Assembly: GCA_013400115.1 (NCBI GenBank)
Contig: VXBP01010398.1
Coordinates: 310,001-374,000 of the forward strand
Direction: 5' to 3'
Source of the DNA: Rhinopomastus cyanomelas
Taxonomy: Eukaryota; Chordata; Aves; Bucerotiformes; Rhinopomastidae
Length of the DNA: 64,000 bases
The first letter of the stretch is position 1, and each line of letters begins with the position of its first letter. The position numbers and the translations under genes are program-made. Of the stretch, positions 22,746-34,554 are shown piece after piece. A model generated the notes under the pieces. It did no database searches and was not told the origin of the DNA. It saw only the letters and a program-made list of their open reading frames with translations.

Positions 22746-23600
22746 CCTTGTAAATTTGCCCAGCAACTCCGTGTTTAATCACGCAAGTCGTTGGGCTCCC
22801 TTCCTTGACTTCCTACCTGTTGGAATGCTCTGATCTTGGGCTTCAAAGAAGTGGTCTTGGAATGTTAACCAACTGTCTTGGGGCCTTTTACCTGCCAGTA
22901 CCCTGTCCCTTGGGACTTCCCCTAGCAATTGCTTGAAAAGGCTAAAGTTGGCCCTCATGAAGTCCAGGCTTGTCATTCTGCTAGGTATTGTGGTCCTGCC
23001 ACATGAGATCCTGAACTCCACCATCCCATGGTCATTGCAACCAGGGCTGCACGCTCCAGCAGTGCTGCTCTCTGAGTGGGCTACTTCACCATTTGCATCA
23101 GGAAATTGTCACCAATGCACTGGAGGAACCTCCTGGACTGTGGATGTCTGGCTGAGTAGGACTTTCAGCAAGTGTCAGGGTAGTTAAAATTGCCCATGAG
23201 AACCAGAGACTGTAGCTGTGAGGCTGCTGTCAGCTGCCTGTAGAAGGCCTTATCAACCTCCTTGTCCTGATCTGCTGGCCTACAATAGACACCCAAGACA
23301 CTGTCACACATGCCAGCCTGCCCTTTAATCTACACCCACAAACTCTCAATTCTCTCTTAATCTGCTCCTGGACAGAACTCAAGACATTCCAGTTGGTCTT
23401 TCACATAAAGAGCAACTCCAGCACATCACCTTGCTGACCTGTCCCTCCTGAAAAGGATATAGCCCTCCACGACCACATTCCAGTCACGCCAGCTGTCCCA
23501 CCATGTCTCTGTAACTGCCATCAGATCTTAATCACCTGACTGAACACAGAGTCCTAACTCCTTCTTCTTATTCCCCATGCTGCGTGCACATATTAAGGTC
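22746..23600 (-). pseudogene. CR1 ORF2 endonuclease-domain remnant
   Basis: The reading (with breaks) follows the CR1 apurinic-like endonuclease. The TETWWD motif lies at 23495-23512, and a segment after it resembles the GYxLFRRDR block. A longer open stretch at 22779-23024 encodes the end of the domain and the start of the linker (for example VEFRISCGRTTIP). This domain nicks target DNA to prime reverse transcription. Stops and shifts make it inactive. The right edge near 23600 is the start of ORF2; no ORF1 follows. Confidence 0.8.
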
Positions 23601-24663
23601 ATTGAGTGATTCTTCTGGAAAAATAAACCCACACGTGAATGTTTTGCTTTACTGGACATTATTTGTTTTCAATATGATCAATATTTCCAAAGTGTTTTTC
23701 CTGCAGTACCTGCAGAGTTTCCCAATCTCTACAATTCATTTGAAGAGTCGATTGTCCTCTTCAGAGGCTAGACAACACTACATGCTTCCTGTGTGTTTAC
23801 CACTTGTTTATTTTCATGTGTTTTCTTAATTTGGAGCATTTATTCATATAAATTTTCCACTTTGCTGTCTGCTGTTACAGATTGTTCTAATCTCTGTCTT
23901 AAAGGTAACAAGAATTCTGAGCTGATGTTCTTTAGGCTGCAGCATAAATGGATGTGTGATAGATAAAAACCTCTGTTCCTGTTCATTGTGGTGCTAAATA
24001 GTAACGGATACTGTTAGACCAAAGAAGGAGGCTCGTTTCACACTGAGCCAAAACCAACATCTATCAGGCACTTTTGAACATTTTAGTACAGAACACCTGC
24101 ATTCACAGAACTGCTCAGGTAGGAAAACACTTTCAAGATCATCCTCAAAGTAGTTTGCCAAATGACAGATCAGTCACTGAGGAAGTTCCTTTGAAAAGAA
24201 GACTAAGCAGGTGAATGAGGAAGAAATTTATGCAATGGCCACTGAAAAGTCCTACTCTTTGCTAATCTTTGGCATTGCTCATTAAAAGGTGAGGGGAAGA
24301 GTAAGCAAACTAAAGTGTTTTGTTCTTTAGAGAACCTTGAGAGAAAAGTTGTGTACCTTGCTGTACTGATTTTCCTTCTAATGATAAAAATCTCCCAAGG
24401 ATTTAAATTCTGAGCTTCCATGCATTTTTTCCCGGGTATCTTTATGTATTCGTATCTCCTTAGATGCTGAAGGAAATTGATGGGAAGCAATTTCCTGTTT
24501 TACTCTGAGTGAACTGCTGTTTGAATCGGGTTGACACAAACCTACTTGCTTTTGTGTTTTATTGTTTTCTAACTGTCCAGCAAGCTAGAATATTGCTGAT
24601 TCACCCAGGTTTTCTTTTTGCTCTCATGCCGAGAATATTCACATGTGTAAGTCCTGCTCTATT
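23601..24663. other. Unique non-coding sequence with old CR1 trace
   Basis: No exon is seen. At 24103-24150, CACAGAACTGCTCAGGTAGG and AAAACACTTTCAAGATCATC look like a very old minus-strand CR1 tail. Confidence 0.5.
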
Positions 24664-24997
24664 CAGTGCTGCTCAGATCACACCTTGAGTGCTGTGTTCA
24701 GATTTGGTTTCTGCTACACAAAACAGATGTGGAAGGTCCAGAGAAGGGTGATCAAGGGACTAGAAGACCTGCTGTATGAGGAAAGGCTGAGACAGCTGGG
24801 TTTGCTCAGCCCTGGGAAGAGAAAGCTTAGGGCAGCTGCCCATGGGGATTGTGGAGTCCTCTTCACTGGAGAGGTTTAAAACCCGCCTGGATACCTTCCT
24901 ATGCGACTTGGTCTAGGTGAGCCTCCTCTGGCGGGTGGATTGCACTGGATGATCTTTTGAGGTCACTTCCAACACTTAATGTTCTGTGATTCTGGGA
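24664..24997 (+). mobile_element. CR1 3' portion with internal deletion
   Basis: CR1 downstream sequence (GAGTGCTGTGTTCAGATTTG, AGGAAAGGCTGAGACAGCTG) jumps near 24830 to GGCAGCTGCCCATGGGGATT and continues to GGATTGCACTGGATGATC and GTTCTGTGATTCTGGGATT. The expected middle of the 3' UTR is missing. Confidence 0.9.
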
Positions 24998-25015
24998 TTA
25001 CCATGTCCTAGGACG

Positions 25016-25372
25016 TTAAAGGTGACTTCCAGGAAGATAGAGACTCCCTTTTCAAATGGGGTCAAATAGAATCATAGAATCATTAGGGATTGGAAGGGAA
25101 ATAGAAAAGACAAGGAGTTATAGATAGAAGTTGCTCCTGGGGAAATTCTGATCGTAGTCCAGAGGACAATTTTTCTCTTTGAGAGTAATTAGACACTGGA
25201 ACTTAGTCTTCCCAGGGAACCAGTGGATTCTACAGCTGTGGACAGTTTTAAGGCTCAGCTTGACAGGACACTGGGCCATCTCACTTAAACTGTGTTTCTT
25301 CAATTTAACGGATTGGACTTGATGATCCTTGGGGTCCCTTCCAACCTGGTCTACTCTGATAGTGTAAAGTCT
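25016..25372 (+). mobile_element. CR1 3' portion, distinct subfamily, pierced by a 29-bp CR1 tail
   Basis: AAGGTGACTTCCAGGAAGAT, GACAAGGAGTTATAGATAGA, CCTGGGGAAATTCTGAT and GATTGGACTTGATGATCCTT belong to a CR1 subfamily with a different 3' UTR. A small opposite-strand tail interrupts it at 25070-25098. Confidence 0.85.
25070..25098 (-). mobile_element. Minimal CR1 tail nested in opposite-strand CR1
   Basis: Only AATCATAGAATCATTAGGG and TTGGAAGGG are present (29 bp). It is flanked by AAATAG at 25064-25069 and 25099-25104, a possible 6-bp target duplication. It is among the shortest CR1 insertions one could recognise. Confidence 0.8.
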
Positions 25373-26631
25373 TTTGAAAAACATCCCTGAAGCTTAGCTA
25401 TTACCCTTATTATGAAAATACATTGGGGAAACCAATAATCTGAATTTAGATATATATTTTAGATATATATCTTTCTACTGCTAATTCTGAAAACATTAGC
25501 AGAAGAAAATAAGCTTGCTTTTATAACATTAGTTACTGTAATACTGCTCCTGCAGTTATGTTTTTTGGAGTAAAGTGCCATTGCTGGACCTAAATTATTC
25601 ATATAAAAAAGATTGATTAAAGACAAGCTACTATAATGTGAGGGCTAGAACAAGGTCAGACTTATTTTACAGGGAAATAAAAACTAATAAACTCAGTAGA
25701 TTTCTCATACCAACAGGTATTTTCACTCATGAACATAATTGTTTACATTGTGATACCTTATAGTCTCTTTTCCACTTCTGATTTTCTTACAGAATGAAAT
25801 GTGGATTTAGTCACCCTGGCTTGTAAGCACTGTGTAAAATACTGATTACTAGCAATATGACGTACAGGTTTATGGTATCACCGTGATATCACTTGTTTAG
25901 ATATAAACTTCTATATCATAGAAGGATTAGTATAAAATTCTTTCAATATGTTGACATATCAAGTAAAGATTACACTGCTTCACTGATGTCTCTCTCAGGT
26001 ACAAGCAATCTGTTCTCAGAGGTGCATAATTAACAAAAATTTAGAGCAGACAGAATAGTAATTGTGAGTAGTTTATCTGGTGAATTTCCCAATCAGATGT
26101 GGTGCAAATGACTTATGTATGAATTTCAACATTGCATGCATTAGCATCAACATCTCTAAACAGTGATTACATCTTGTTGGAGAATCTGGGAACTCCAACT
26201 GTGTAATAAGGCAAGTAAAATTTAGGACAAGTCAGACAGAAGCTTTATTGACTGTGTTCATGATGAGAGAGCAGTTGAACAGCTTCTCCCTCTGCTACCC
26301 TGCTCTCTGCTCTGTGACTGCAGACCCAACACATACTCTTCCAACCTTGGTAATACTGTGATACTGTGATTTCTCTGCCCAATCACACAGACAACACTGC
26401 TGGGGGAATTAAAATGAAGAATTTCATCGTTGGCTAAGATGAATAACTTAATCAATTGCATTGTAACCAACAGCAAATGTAAAAATGAGAATCACAAGTT
26501 TTATCTCGGGTCAGATGACAATGCAGACAGTTCCCTGATGCTCTGTTTAGTAGAGACACTGTCCTGGCTACGTTATGCTCTCAGATCCTGCTTTCCATGT
26601 GCTAGAAAAATGTGTGAGAAATGCTTGATCA
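25373..26631. other. Unique non-coding sequence with a CR1 tail trace
   Basis: AT-rich, no exon. At 26336-26372 a plus-strand CR1 end with the alternative tail (CTTCCAACCTTGGTAATACT, then two ATACTGTG units) is recognisable. Confidence 0.55.
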
Positions 26632-26680
26632 TGAATAAAATCTAAAAGAGGACAAAGTCTTCGAAGCAAAGATACAAAAA

Positions 26681-26686
26681 TTTATT
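26681..26686 (-). terminator. LTR poly(A) signal AATAAA
   Basis: AATAAA on the minus strand, downstream of the LTR TATA box. Confidence 0.55.
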
Positions 26687-26863
26687 ATAAAAAGGTCCAA
26701 ATCATCTGTCTCCCCAAAGGAACCCCCAACCTCCGTGCTCCCGATCCCCTCAGCACACCTGGATCTCCCACCCATAGATGGGGAATTTCCGAACGCCTAC
26801 TGAGTTCATGCTGCAGCTACAATACAGTGACAGCACCCTGATTTAATTTTGTCTCTGAAGGTT

Positions 26864-26872
26864 CTTTATATA
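26864..26872 (-). promoter_or_regulatory. LTR TATA box
   Basis: The minus strand reads TATATAAAG within the LTR. Confidence 0.6.
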
Positions 26873-26984
26873 GGTATTTCAGCTTGTTTTTTGTCTTAAG
26901 TGTCATCACTGTGTCTCCCTTGGCATTTCAGCAGTGAATTCAGGCAGCTTCTGTAAAACTTTCTCTTACAAATGCAACTGATCG

Positions 26985-27004
26985 CACACACACACACACA
27001 CACA
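26985..27004 (+). repeat. (CA)n microsatellite
   Basis: Ten uninterrupted CA units, lying in the LTR U3. Confidence 0.95.
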
Positions 27005-27367
27005 GAGGGACACAGACACAGGTACAGACAGTGACATAGTGAGAACTGGGTAACCCGAGTTATGGAGCAGGCAGTCTTTATCCCAGTGCTGGGTCATGCA
27101 TGGGGTCTTTCCTCCAAAACATGCATGTGCCCTTTCCAGGCCGGGTTCTGGGTTAAATCGTGGTGTTTTACATAGGTGCATACCTTCAGCTTTTAGATTA
27201 ATTTTTTACAATCTCCAATTGTGTTAGTTTATCAGGCCTATTGTCCCCCTTAACGTAGTCTTTGGCAGCAATCATCTCCTGGTCAGCTTTTAAGCACCCC
27301 GTTAATCACCCCCCACACCCAGCATGTCCAGCAACTTACATATCATTTTGTTAAGTTTCCCATATCA

Positions 27368-27383
27368 ATCCCCTTCTTTTCTT
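27368..27383 (-). promoter_or_regulatory. Polypurine tract next to LTR
   Basis: The minus strand reads AAGAAAAGAAGGGGAT immediately before the LTR's TG. In retroviruses this tract primes plus-strand DNA synthesis. Confidence 0.65.
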
Positions 27384-28116
27384 AAGGCAGTGTGAATTTT
27401 TTCACTGCATTCATAAAATGTCATCATCAATTAATGTTTTCTTTAAATAGTTCTCAGTTTCTATCTGGTGTTTGATTCTATTCTGCTTCCTATTCTCATC
27501 ATTATCTAGCTGTTCCTCCGGACTTCCCCAGGGATGGTCCAGTCCTCGTTTCTCTGAGATGCTGGCAGTGTCTCGACTCGCTCACACACGTACATACATA
27601 CACACACATACACACACACTTATGGAGGTACTTGCTAATGCAGTAAAGAAACCCACACCAATCTGTTAATGAGAGCAGGGCCATTAGAGGTCCTGAAACT
27701 GGAATACAAATATTTTGTAATGGGCATGGCACAGTTTAACACTCTTGCTCAATTCTCTTTGTCACTGTCTCTTAACAGTAATTACCTGCTTGTGTCTGAC
27801 ACCAGCACCCACTCTGGGAGTTTATGCAATTTATGGTGACTCCTTGTCTCAGCTCATTGCTGTGACCTTTGCAACAAATCGTTAATCAATTGTTCACAAT
27901 TTCAAGGCAGTAACACTTTTCAGATGAAAATCCTTCCCCATACACCTGGGATTTCTTGCTGTTTAAACTCTGAGGAAAATGGGGGAAAAGCAACCCTAGA
28001 GAGACTGGGCAGGCCAGTTGTGGGGTGTTGCAGCAGCAGTGATAAGCTACCTACAAGCACACCAGTGATTTATTTAGTTTTGCAATTTTGCAATAATGTT
28101 CTACGATTGTGAATAA
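27384..28116. other. Non-coding, possible ERV internal remnant
   Basis: The part next to the polypurine tract should be retroviral internal sequence, but no gag, pol or env frame is recognisable. Confidence 0.4.
27583..27619 (+). repeat. Imperfect CA/CATA microsatellite
   Basis: CACACACG, TACATACATA and CACACACATACACACACAC runs in series. Confidence 0.9.
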
Positions 28117-28218
28117 TCCTGTGTGACTTGGTCTAGGTGATTCTGCTTTGGCAGGGGGATTGGACTAGATGATCTTTTGAGGTCCCTTCCGATCCCTAGT
28201 GTTCTGTGATTCTCTGAT
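28117..28218 (+). mobile_element. CR1 3' tail fragment
   Basis: CCTGTGTGACTTGGTCTAGG, GGCAGGGGGATTGGACTAGA and GTTCTGTGATTCTCTGATAG. About 100 bp. Confidence 0.95.
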
Positions 28219-29857
28219 AGTAATAATAATACTGTTCTATTTTCCCCCCAAATATTTTAATGCCTAGACTCATTTTTAATGTCCCATCATGAGTCTCTGT
28301 ATTTGGGCAGCAATATCAATATCACAGTATCAAACCCACACTCTTACCTATCTTTTACTTGAAACAGCAGTTAGATGCCCTGAATATTTCCACAAAAGAC
28401 ATAATGACGTGAAAATGATCTTGTGTGCAACACCTTTACTTCCTCTGAGCGATACCTCCTTGGCGTGAGTGATGTGTGAGAAAAGAATTCCAGGTTGTCT
28501 TTTGTGGGTATCCCTTTGGTGTGGACCAGCACTGTCACTTTTAGTGGTACTTAGGGACCCTTGGCACTTCAGAGATCAGCCTTGGGCTGCACACAGAGCC
28601 AGTGTCCTTAGAAATGCGTTTGTGTTTTCTTCACTGCCCTATTCTCAGATGAAGTTTACACCTACTCTTGGGTGGGTTTGCATTTTATAATTAGTTCTGT
28701 GACATGTAATGAATATGCAAGTCTTGTCCCCATAGAAGACTGTCCAAGCTGTACCGAGATGCACAGTTTTGGAAGGAAATAGCCCCTGTGTGTCCGGCTG
28801 TAATAACCGGCTGTAATAAACAGTTACAAAGTGCCTGCTGCTTCAGTGCTAAACTTGAGTTAAGGAGCTTTATTCCCAGTTTTGGTGGCATCCTCACAAT
28901 TCCAAAACCCAGTTTACTCTGCTTTGTTTTGTGGGGGCTGCTTTAGATTAAGATTCCAGTACCCATGTTCAATATTTCATTACGTGAGTCCTGGATAAAA
29001 TATACTTCATCACACAGTTTCACTTCTCACATTTTTAATGTATTTAAATAGAACTGAACAGGATGTTTTAGAAGAACATGCTTCATCTAGAAATGCCAAT
29101 TTGTCAAAGCCGGAATTGTGTGGGAAAGAGTTGACTTGATCTTTTTTTTTTCCCTGTGGAAAAAGCTTTAAGAAACAGTTTTCAATTGCTGAGAGCATCT
29201 CATTGCACCATTTTCAACATGCAAGTGGAAGTTCTCTTGGTTTGGAAAATGATTTTATAATTAAATGTAATGACAATAACAGAGAAGTTTAAGAGAATGA
29301 AATAATTCCAGTAAAGTAAATCAGACTTTATGTACATGAGACTTTCATTGGACTTCATGGCTCTGCATCCGCAGAGTTTTCAGCACTAGCTGCTTCGTTG
29401 CCACTAGCTCATATTTCTTAATTTTGCCTGGGGTACCCTCGGGCTACGCTACTCCCACTCAAAGGGATAGTAAAACTTGGAGAGTCCAGACTCCTGTGGC
29501 ACTCAGCATGATCTGGGGGATTTACAAAGAGCATCTGTGCAGCTATGGGGACATTAACAGGCACTGTCCAGCTTTCTCCGTGCTTACAAGCATGTGAGGA
29601 TTGTATTCTCTCTGCAGGTTTCCTGTACTCAAATTTGAGAATGGAGATCTTAGCCCTTCCCTTTATTAAAGATCCTTTCTTGCTTGATTTGAATTTGACT
29701 TGAACTGTTCAGGGATTAGAAGCATTAAAAGGGCTGAGCATGACCATGGGGGAGGGATTGTCTTTCTCTGGTGTTTGGTAGTAATCTCCGTGCAAAGCAA
29801 GGATGCAGGTTGTGAATGCTGCAGCTCCTGCCTGATGAATGGAGGGATCACAGCACG
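28219..29857. other. Unique non-coding sequence
   Basis: No exon is recognised. A 12-bp unit CCGGCTGTAATA occurs twice in tandem near 28796-28819. Confidence 0.5.
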
Positions 29858-30060
29858 CAGGACCTTACACTTAGTCTTGTTGAACCCCATCAGGTTAGCT
29901 TGTGCCCACTTCTCCAGCCTGTCCAGATCCCTCTGGATGGCATCCCTGCCCTCCAGCGTGTCTGCTGCATCACACAGCTTGGTGTCAGCAGCAAACTTGC
30001 TGAGGGTGTGCTCAATGCCTTTGTACATGTCACTGACAAAGATGTTGAACAAGATGTTTC
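29858..30060 (-). pseudogene. CR1 RT fragment with mutated catalytic box
   Basis: The minus strand encodes FNIFVSDMYKGIEHTLSKF, then AADTKLCDAADTLEG, and the CR1 segment RDLDRLEKWAQANLMGF. The catalytic FADD box reads FAAD, losing one of the two metal-binding aspartates, so this copy could not polymerise. The fragment lacks the tail on one side and the RT fingers on the other. Confidence 0.88.
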
Positions 30061-32344
30061 AACAAGATTAACCTAGAAAAGGGTTTAAGGCTTGCAAACC
30101 TGTTGGTCTCAAACCTGTTTCTGAAGTCCTCATAGGTATGCAAAGCATAGGACACGTCTGCACTGCAGTTCCAGCTCATGGACCTTTAAAGACTTAGGTG
30201 ACTTTAGAAGTGGAACTCGAGGCAAAGGGCTTTTTAGGAGCACAGATTGACACCAGTGATGGTATCCTATATGAAACTCTGTGTGGGAAGCCTCATCAGC
30301 CATCGCACGGCTCAGCCTTATTGCTTAGGTCTCTGCAATCGCGTTTCCATCAGACATACCCATGTCTCAGAAAACTCATGTTTACATTTGAATGCAAAGA
30401 GTCAAGCTTCGTCTGGAGTCTTACCACAAATAAAAAGAAAATGGAAAAACAAACTCTCAATCTGGTCTCAAATAGCAATTATGATGCATTTAGCATAAAA
30501 TAGTAGTTAAGGGAAAAATAGGTTTTCTTTTCCATTTGCAGCAATGTGGTTCCCTCTGAGATTTAATTAATGACTCTCATTTATTCTTATTTCTCTCTAT
30601 TCTGTGAGCACTCAGTATAAAAGAGCACATTTAATTTGGCTTCTGGGCAGCAAACAAATTCATTTGGTGTTGATATGGAAGCATTTCTTCTGAATTTAAA
30701 AGGAAAAGAGAGGGAGGGACATGAGGGGGCATGTGATTAGTAGCACTGATATCATAGACAGCTTGAATGGCTTTAGTAGTCAGAATGAGTTCTTATGAAA
30801 ACCGAATGGATATTCCTGCACAACAATTCAGGGAATGGGGAATTATCTGCAGCAGCACATTAGATAAATGAAGCCCGGAAGCTATAACCCACTTACTCTG
30901 GCTGTAACATTTTGTCTTTGGGGGAATATAGGAGTTAGAAACACACCTGCGCTCTCTTTTGTCTTTTTCAATTAAGGTAATAAGCTTTCCTTTTCATAAT
31001 GTTGTCCTGAGGAATACATTTCAGGTTCAGCAAATCTTCCTGTTGGAAAAAAACAGGCCCTACTGCACCTTTCACTATGGTCGTGGAAAGGACCAATAGT
31101 AGCCAATCTGCAAAGTTCCTCCTAGGGACATACAGAGCAGGGAGTGTGGTGGGAGCTGGTGGATAGGCTGATCAGCTAGAGGGCTGTGTTCATATAATAA
31201 ATGGGCATTTTGCTCACAACTTTCCATTAAATCCATCCAGCTTGGATGTAGACCACCTGGCATCAAAACTGCAATCCAGTTGCTATAAACTGGATACCTG
31301 CCTCTCTGGCATGAAAATGGCTGCTCTCTAAAGGCAGGTTAACTTCTTTTGAGGACTGTAGTTTGCAAAACTGAGAACTGGAAGCAACAGCCTGTTGTTT
31401 CATGTAGTGATTGGTTAGTGCCTCTGGTTAGTTCATACGGTCTAGGAAGTAAATCACTGTCAAACAGTTTTGCCAGCTGGAGTATCACAGGGCAGAAGCA
31501 AAAGATAGAACAAAAAGAATGAATATTAAGTGGAAGCATAATTTAGATGTAAAAATTGCTCAGGTCTCACTGCAGTGGGTGTCTGTAGGCAACAGATAAT
31601 CCTGACGCCTGTACAAAACATGTGGTTTTGATTCCTGCTTAGTGCTGTCAAACATCAATCTGTTCTCATCTCTGTATAGATCAACAAGTCTGGAAGCACA
31701 GGTGTACCTGCTTTTGATGACATGACTAATTTATTTGTTAAAAAGCCTTTAGAGTGGGGAACAGGGCTTTATCATTTGCCTGCTGTAGTTGCATCATGCA
31801 TCAACTATTTCTTTGCCTTTGGCAAAGGGCATAGTCTTCTCTAGCACAGTACTAATTTTAGTTCATTTAGGCTTTTAGTTTAGTTCTTTTCAGATTTGCT
31901 GCAGCTTAAAGATGTGAGTCTCTAGCAGTTTCTGAACGTCATAAGCTTGGGCTGTTTGTTTGCGTTCCGTCCCCTCCCTGCTCCCTTTTAAAAGGTTTTT
32001 CCAAGTATGTTTTGAATAGAGTTTTGAAACCAAATGGTATTAGCAGGAGTGGCTGGCCGAGTAGCTGAAGGTCATTTAGCCTTTGTGAAGATCTCTTTGC
32101 CGTGTCATGCTGTGAAGTTTCCACCACCAGTTCTTCTCACCAAGTGTCCATAGTCTGTCAGCCAGCCCTAGGGAAATGCATAGTAGCAGCACACACACAG
32201 CAGGTGTTCCTCTTAGTGGTCTTGCATACAGCTGGCAATGTTGGACTGCTGTATCAACAATATGTGGTTTTTCCACGGAGTCTTGTGTGCTTTTTTTGTG
32301 CTACTAGGGGTGATGATAAATATAAAAGAAATTTGAGGCTTTTT
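30061..32344. other. Unique non-coding sequence
   Basis: No exon or transposon is recognised. The 30490-30680 stretch is AT-rich with ATTTAATTAATGA, possibly regulatory, unproven. Confidence 0.45.
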
Positions 32345-32975
32345 TGCCAAGGCTTGTGGCCAAGAAGGCTAGTGGCATCCTGGGGTGCATTAGAAGGGAT
32401 CTGGTTAGTAGACGGAAAGAGGTTCTCCTCCCCCTCTACTTTGCCCTGGTGAGACCATGTCTGGAATATTGTGTGCAGTTCTGCACTCAGGGGTTCCAGA
32501 AGGAAACAGAACTGCTGCAGAGTCCACTGCAGAACCACAAAGATGATGGAGGGAGTGGAACACCTCCCTGATGAGGAAAGGCTGAAGGAGCTGAGTCTTT
32601 TCAATTTGAAAAAAAGGGGACTGAGGGGAGACCCAATTAATATTCATAAATATGGAAAGGGCAGGTGTCAGGAGGATGGAGCCAGGCTCTGCTCAGTGAC
32701 ATCCAGTGACAATACAAAGGGCGGTGTGTGTCAGCTGGAACATACGAGGCTCCATATCAATATATGAAGGAGCTTCTTCACGGTGAGGGTGACAGAGCAC
32801 TGGAATGGGCTGCCCAGGGGGGTTGTGGAGTATCCTTCTCTGTAGATGTTTAAAACCTGCCTGGATATGATCCTGTGCAACTTGGTCTAGGTGATCCTGC
32901 TGTGGCGGGGAGATTGGACTAGATGATGTTTTGAGATCCCTTCCAATGCTTAATGTCCTGTGATTCTGTGATTCT
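32345..32975 (+). mobile_element. CR1 3' portion, complete to tail
   Basis: It starts in the ORF2 C-terminal region (CCAAGAAGGCTAGTGGCATC), includes TACTTTGCCCTGGTGAGACC, and ends with GATTGGACTAGATGATG and GTGATTCTGTGATTCT. It is similar in extent to the 2250 copy. Frames are broken. Confidence 0.94.
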
Positions 32976-33626
32976 TTTTCAGGCACAGTTTTGAATGAAT
33001 TTGAGGTATTAAACAGGACATGGTTTGACTCACACCTTGTGAGGTAAAAAAAAAAATGACTGCTGCTTTTGACTCCTGATTGAGTATGTAGACTCTGACA
33101 GTAAATGTCTGAAGAAAGCAATGTTCTGTGTCCCCTGGAGTAGCAGTGTGCTAATCTATATTAAATGAATAAAGAAAACAATTCTAGATTGAGAGTAATC
33201 AGTGCTTTGTGCACATATAACTTTTGGATTTACTAAGCACCGTGCCTTGGGGAGCATTTTGGATAGAAGACTGCAGATAGCCTTTATTCACTGTGCTTTA
33301 TGAACTGTATTTGGACAGGATTACACAAGAGCAGAGAAGTTATCTTTTTCCCTGTTATAGTTCTCAATTTCCTTTTCTATTGATTGAGACCTGACCTGGC
33401 ACAATTCTTTCACATTTTTTTTTCCCAAAAGAAAAAGAAATAAATTGGAGCCGATACCACTTCATTTAGCTTATTGCTACACAATTCCAAATACAAAATC
33501 AAAGAAAGAGATGCTACTTGCTGAGCTTCTGTGCTGCTCACATACCTTCAAGCTCTTACCATAAACTTGCTGTAGTGGTTTCTGTTGGCATCTCACTGGT
33601 TTTCCTTCGACAGTACATAGATCTTT
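32976..33626. other. Unique non-coding sequence
   Basis: Nothing recognised. Confidence 0.5.
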
Positions 33627-34000
33627 CACAGAATCATTCAGGTTGGAAAAGACCCTTGGGATCATCGAGTCCAACCATCAACCCCACTCTACAAGTTTGC
33701 CCTTAAACCAGATCTCTCAATCTCTCCTCATAAGATTTATCCTCCTGGTCCTTCACCAGCTTCACTGCCCCCCTCTGCTCTGGCTCCAGCACCTCGATGT
33801 CTCCGTTGTACTGAGGTACCTAAAACTGGACACAGTACTCAAAGTGTGGTCTCACCAGTGCAGAGTACAGGAGGACAATCACAATTTTCTCTTGCATCAC
33901 CATGATCAACTTCCTTCTAAAGCTCCAAACAGGCACTTGATGCATCTTCTGGAGTTTAACCTCAAGCTCCTTGTTGATCCAGCTGAGGTCACCACATTCT
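33627..34000 (-). mobile_element. Older CR1 with internal deletion
   Basis: The tail CACAGAATCATTCAGGTTGG and GAGTCCAACCATCAACCC mark an older CR1 subfamily. Minus-strand reading further in gives LLYSALVRPHFEYCVQF (ORF2 C-terminus) and, just upstream, DLSWINKELEVKLQK, which resembles the EN-RT linker. The RT core between them is missing, so the copy has a large internal deletion. Confidence 0.78.
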
Positions 34001-34554
34001 ACCCACCCTTTTTCCTTTCTTAGTAAAACAAATGTTTTTCTTTGTAAGATGTTTTTTTTTACCACAGTCTGCCATGCATTTTAGGCAGGCTGGGAGCTAA
34101 TGGTAGGATTGCTAAGGTGAATTCCCAGATTGCCATGTCTTCTGCTGATCTCAAAATTAAATGTTTGGTAAACATGCTTTTCTGCCTCCTTTCTTAGATG
34201 TAATTTTCCTGTTTTATCCTTATTTTCCTCTGTACCCTGCAAGCAATGGAGACTCATAATATCTATATCTGCATGGCTGGCTTCAGTGTTGTCAGATTGC
34301 AATTATTAATAATTACATATTTTCCCCAAAATACATATTTACAGTTTAAACTTCGCTCCAGTTTTCACTTGAGTTTAAACTTGTGTAAGGTAGTTAAGAA
34401 TGTCATAGTAAGATTTAGCTCAGAAAGTGTTAAGTAATGCTTCTTTCTGTAGAAAATTTTCTTTTAGAGGGTCTAGTAAGCCAGATGTTTTGGAATGTGT
34501 TATCATTTTGGAATGATACCCTTTACCCAGAAAGGGCATCCAAACTAATGTTGA
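34001..34554. other. Unique non-coding sequence
   Basis: Nothing recognised. AT-rich. Confidence 0.5.

Larger units (their letters stand above)
21960..23600 (-). mobile_element. CR1 with endonuclease and RT remnants, pierced by a CR1 tail
   Basis: Read on the minus strand from 23600 down: the start of ORF2 (GTGCACGCAGCATGGGGAAT), the endonuclease domain, the EN-RT linker, then RT until about 21960, where the element stops before its 3' UTR. At 22632-22745 an opposite-strand CR1 tail interrupts it. The linker peptide on one side (LNTELLGKF) and on the other (KVYKSWKE) are adjacent in CR1 ORF2, which proves the interruption is an insertion. The absence of the 3' end implies a later deletion. 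Confidence 0.9.
26632..27367 (-). mobile_element. Retroviral LTR with U3, TATA and poly(A) signal
   Basis: Read on the minus strand, the LTR starts TGATATGGGAAAC directly after a polypurine tract. It carries TATATAAAG at 26864-26872 and AATAAA at 26681-26686, about 180 bp apart, the order expected for U3-R-U5. The 3' boundary near 26632 is approximate. A polypurine tract beside it marks it as a 3' LTR; no matching 5' LTR or recognisable internal genes are seen to the right. A (CA)n run lies inside U3. Confidence 0.75.

Noticed and set aside
26226..26400. Possible further LTR end (AATAAAGCTTCTG on the minus strand)
   Set aside because: A poly(A)-like signal alone, with no TATA box, TG/CA ends or primer site nearby.
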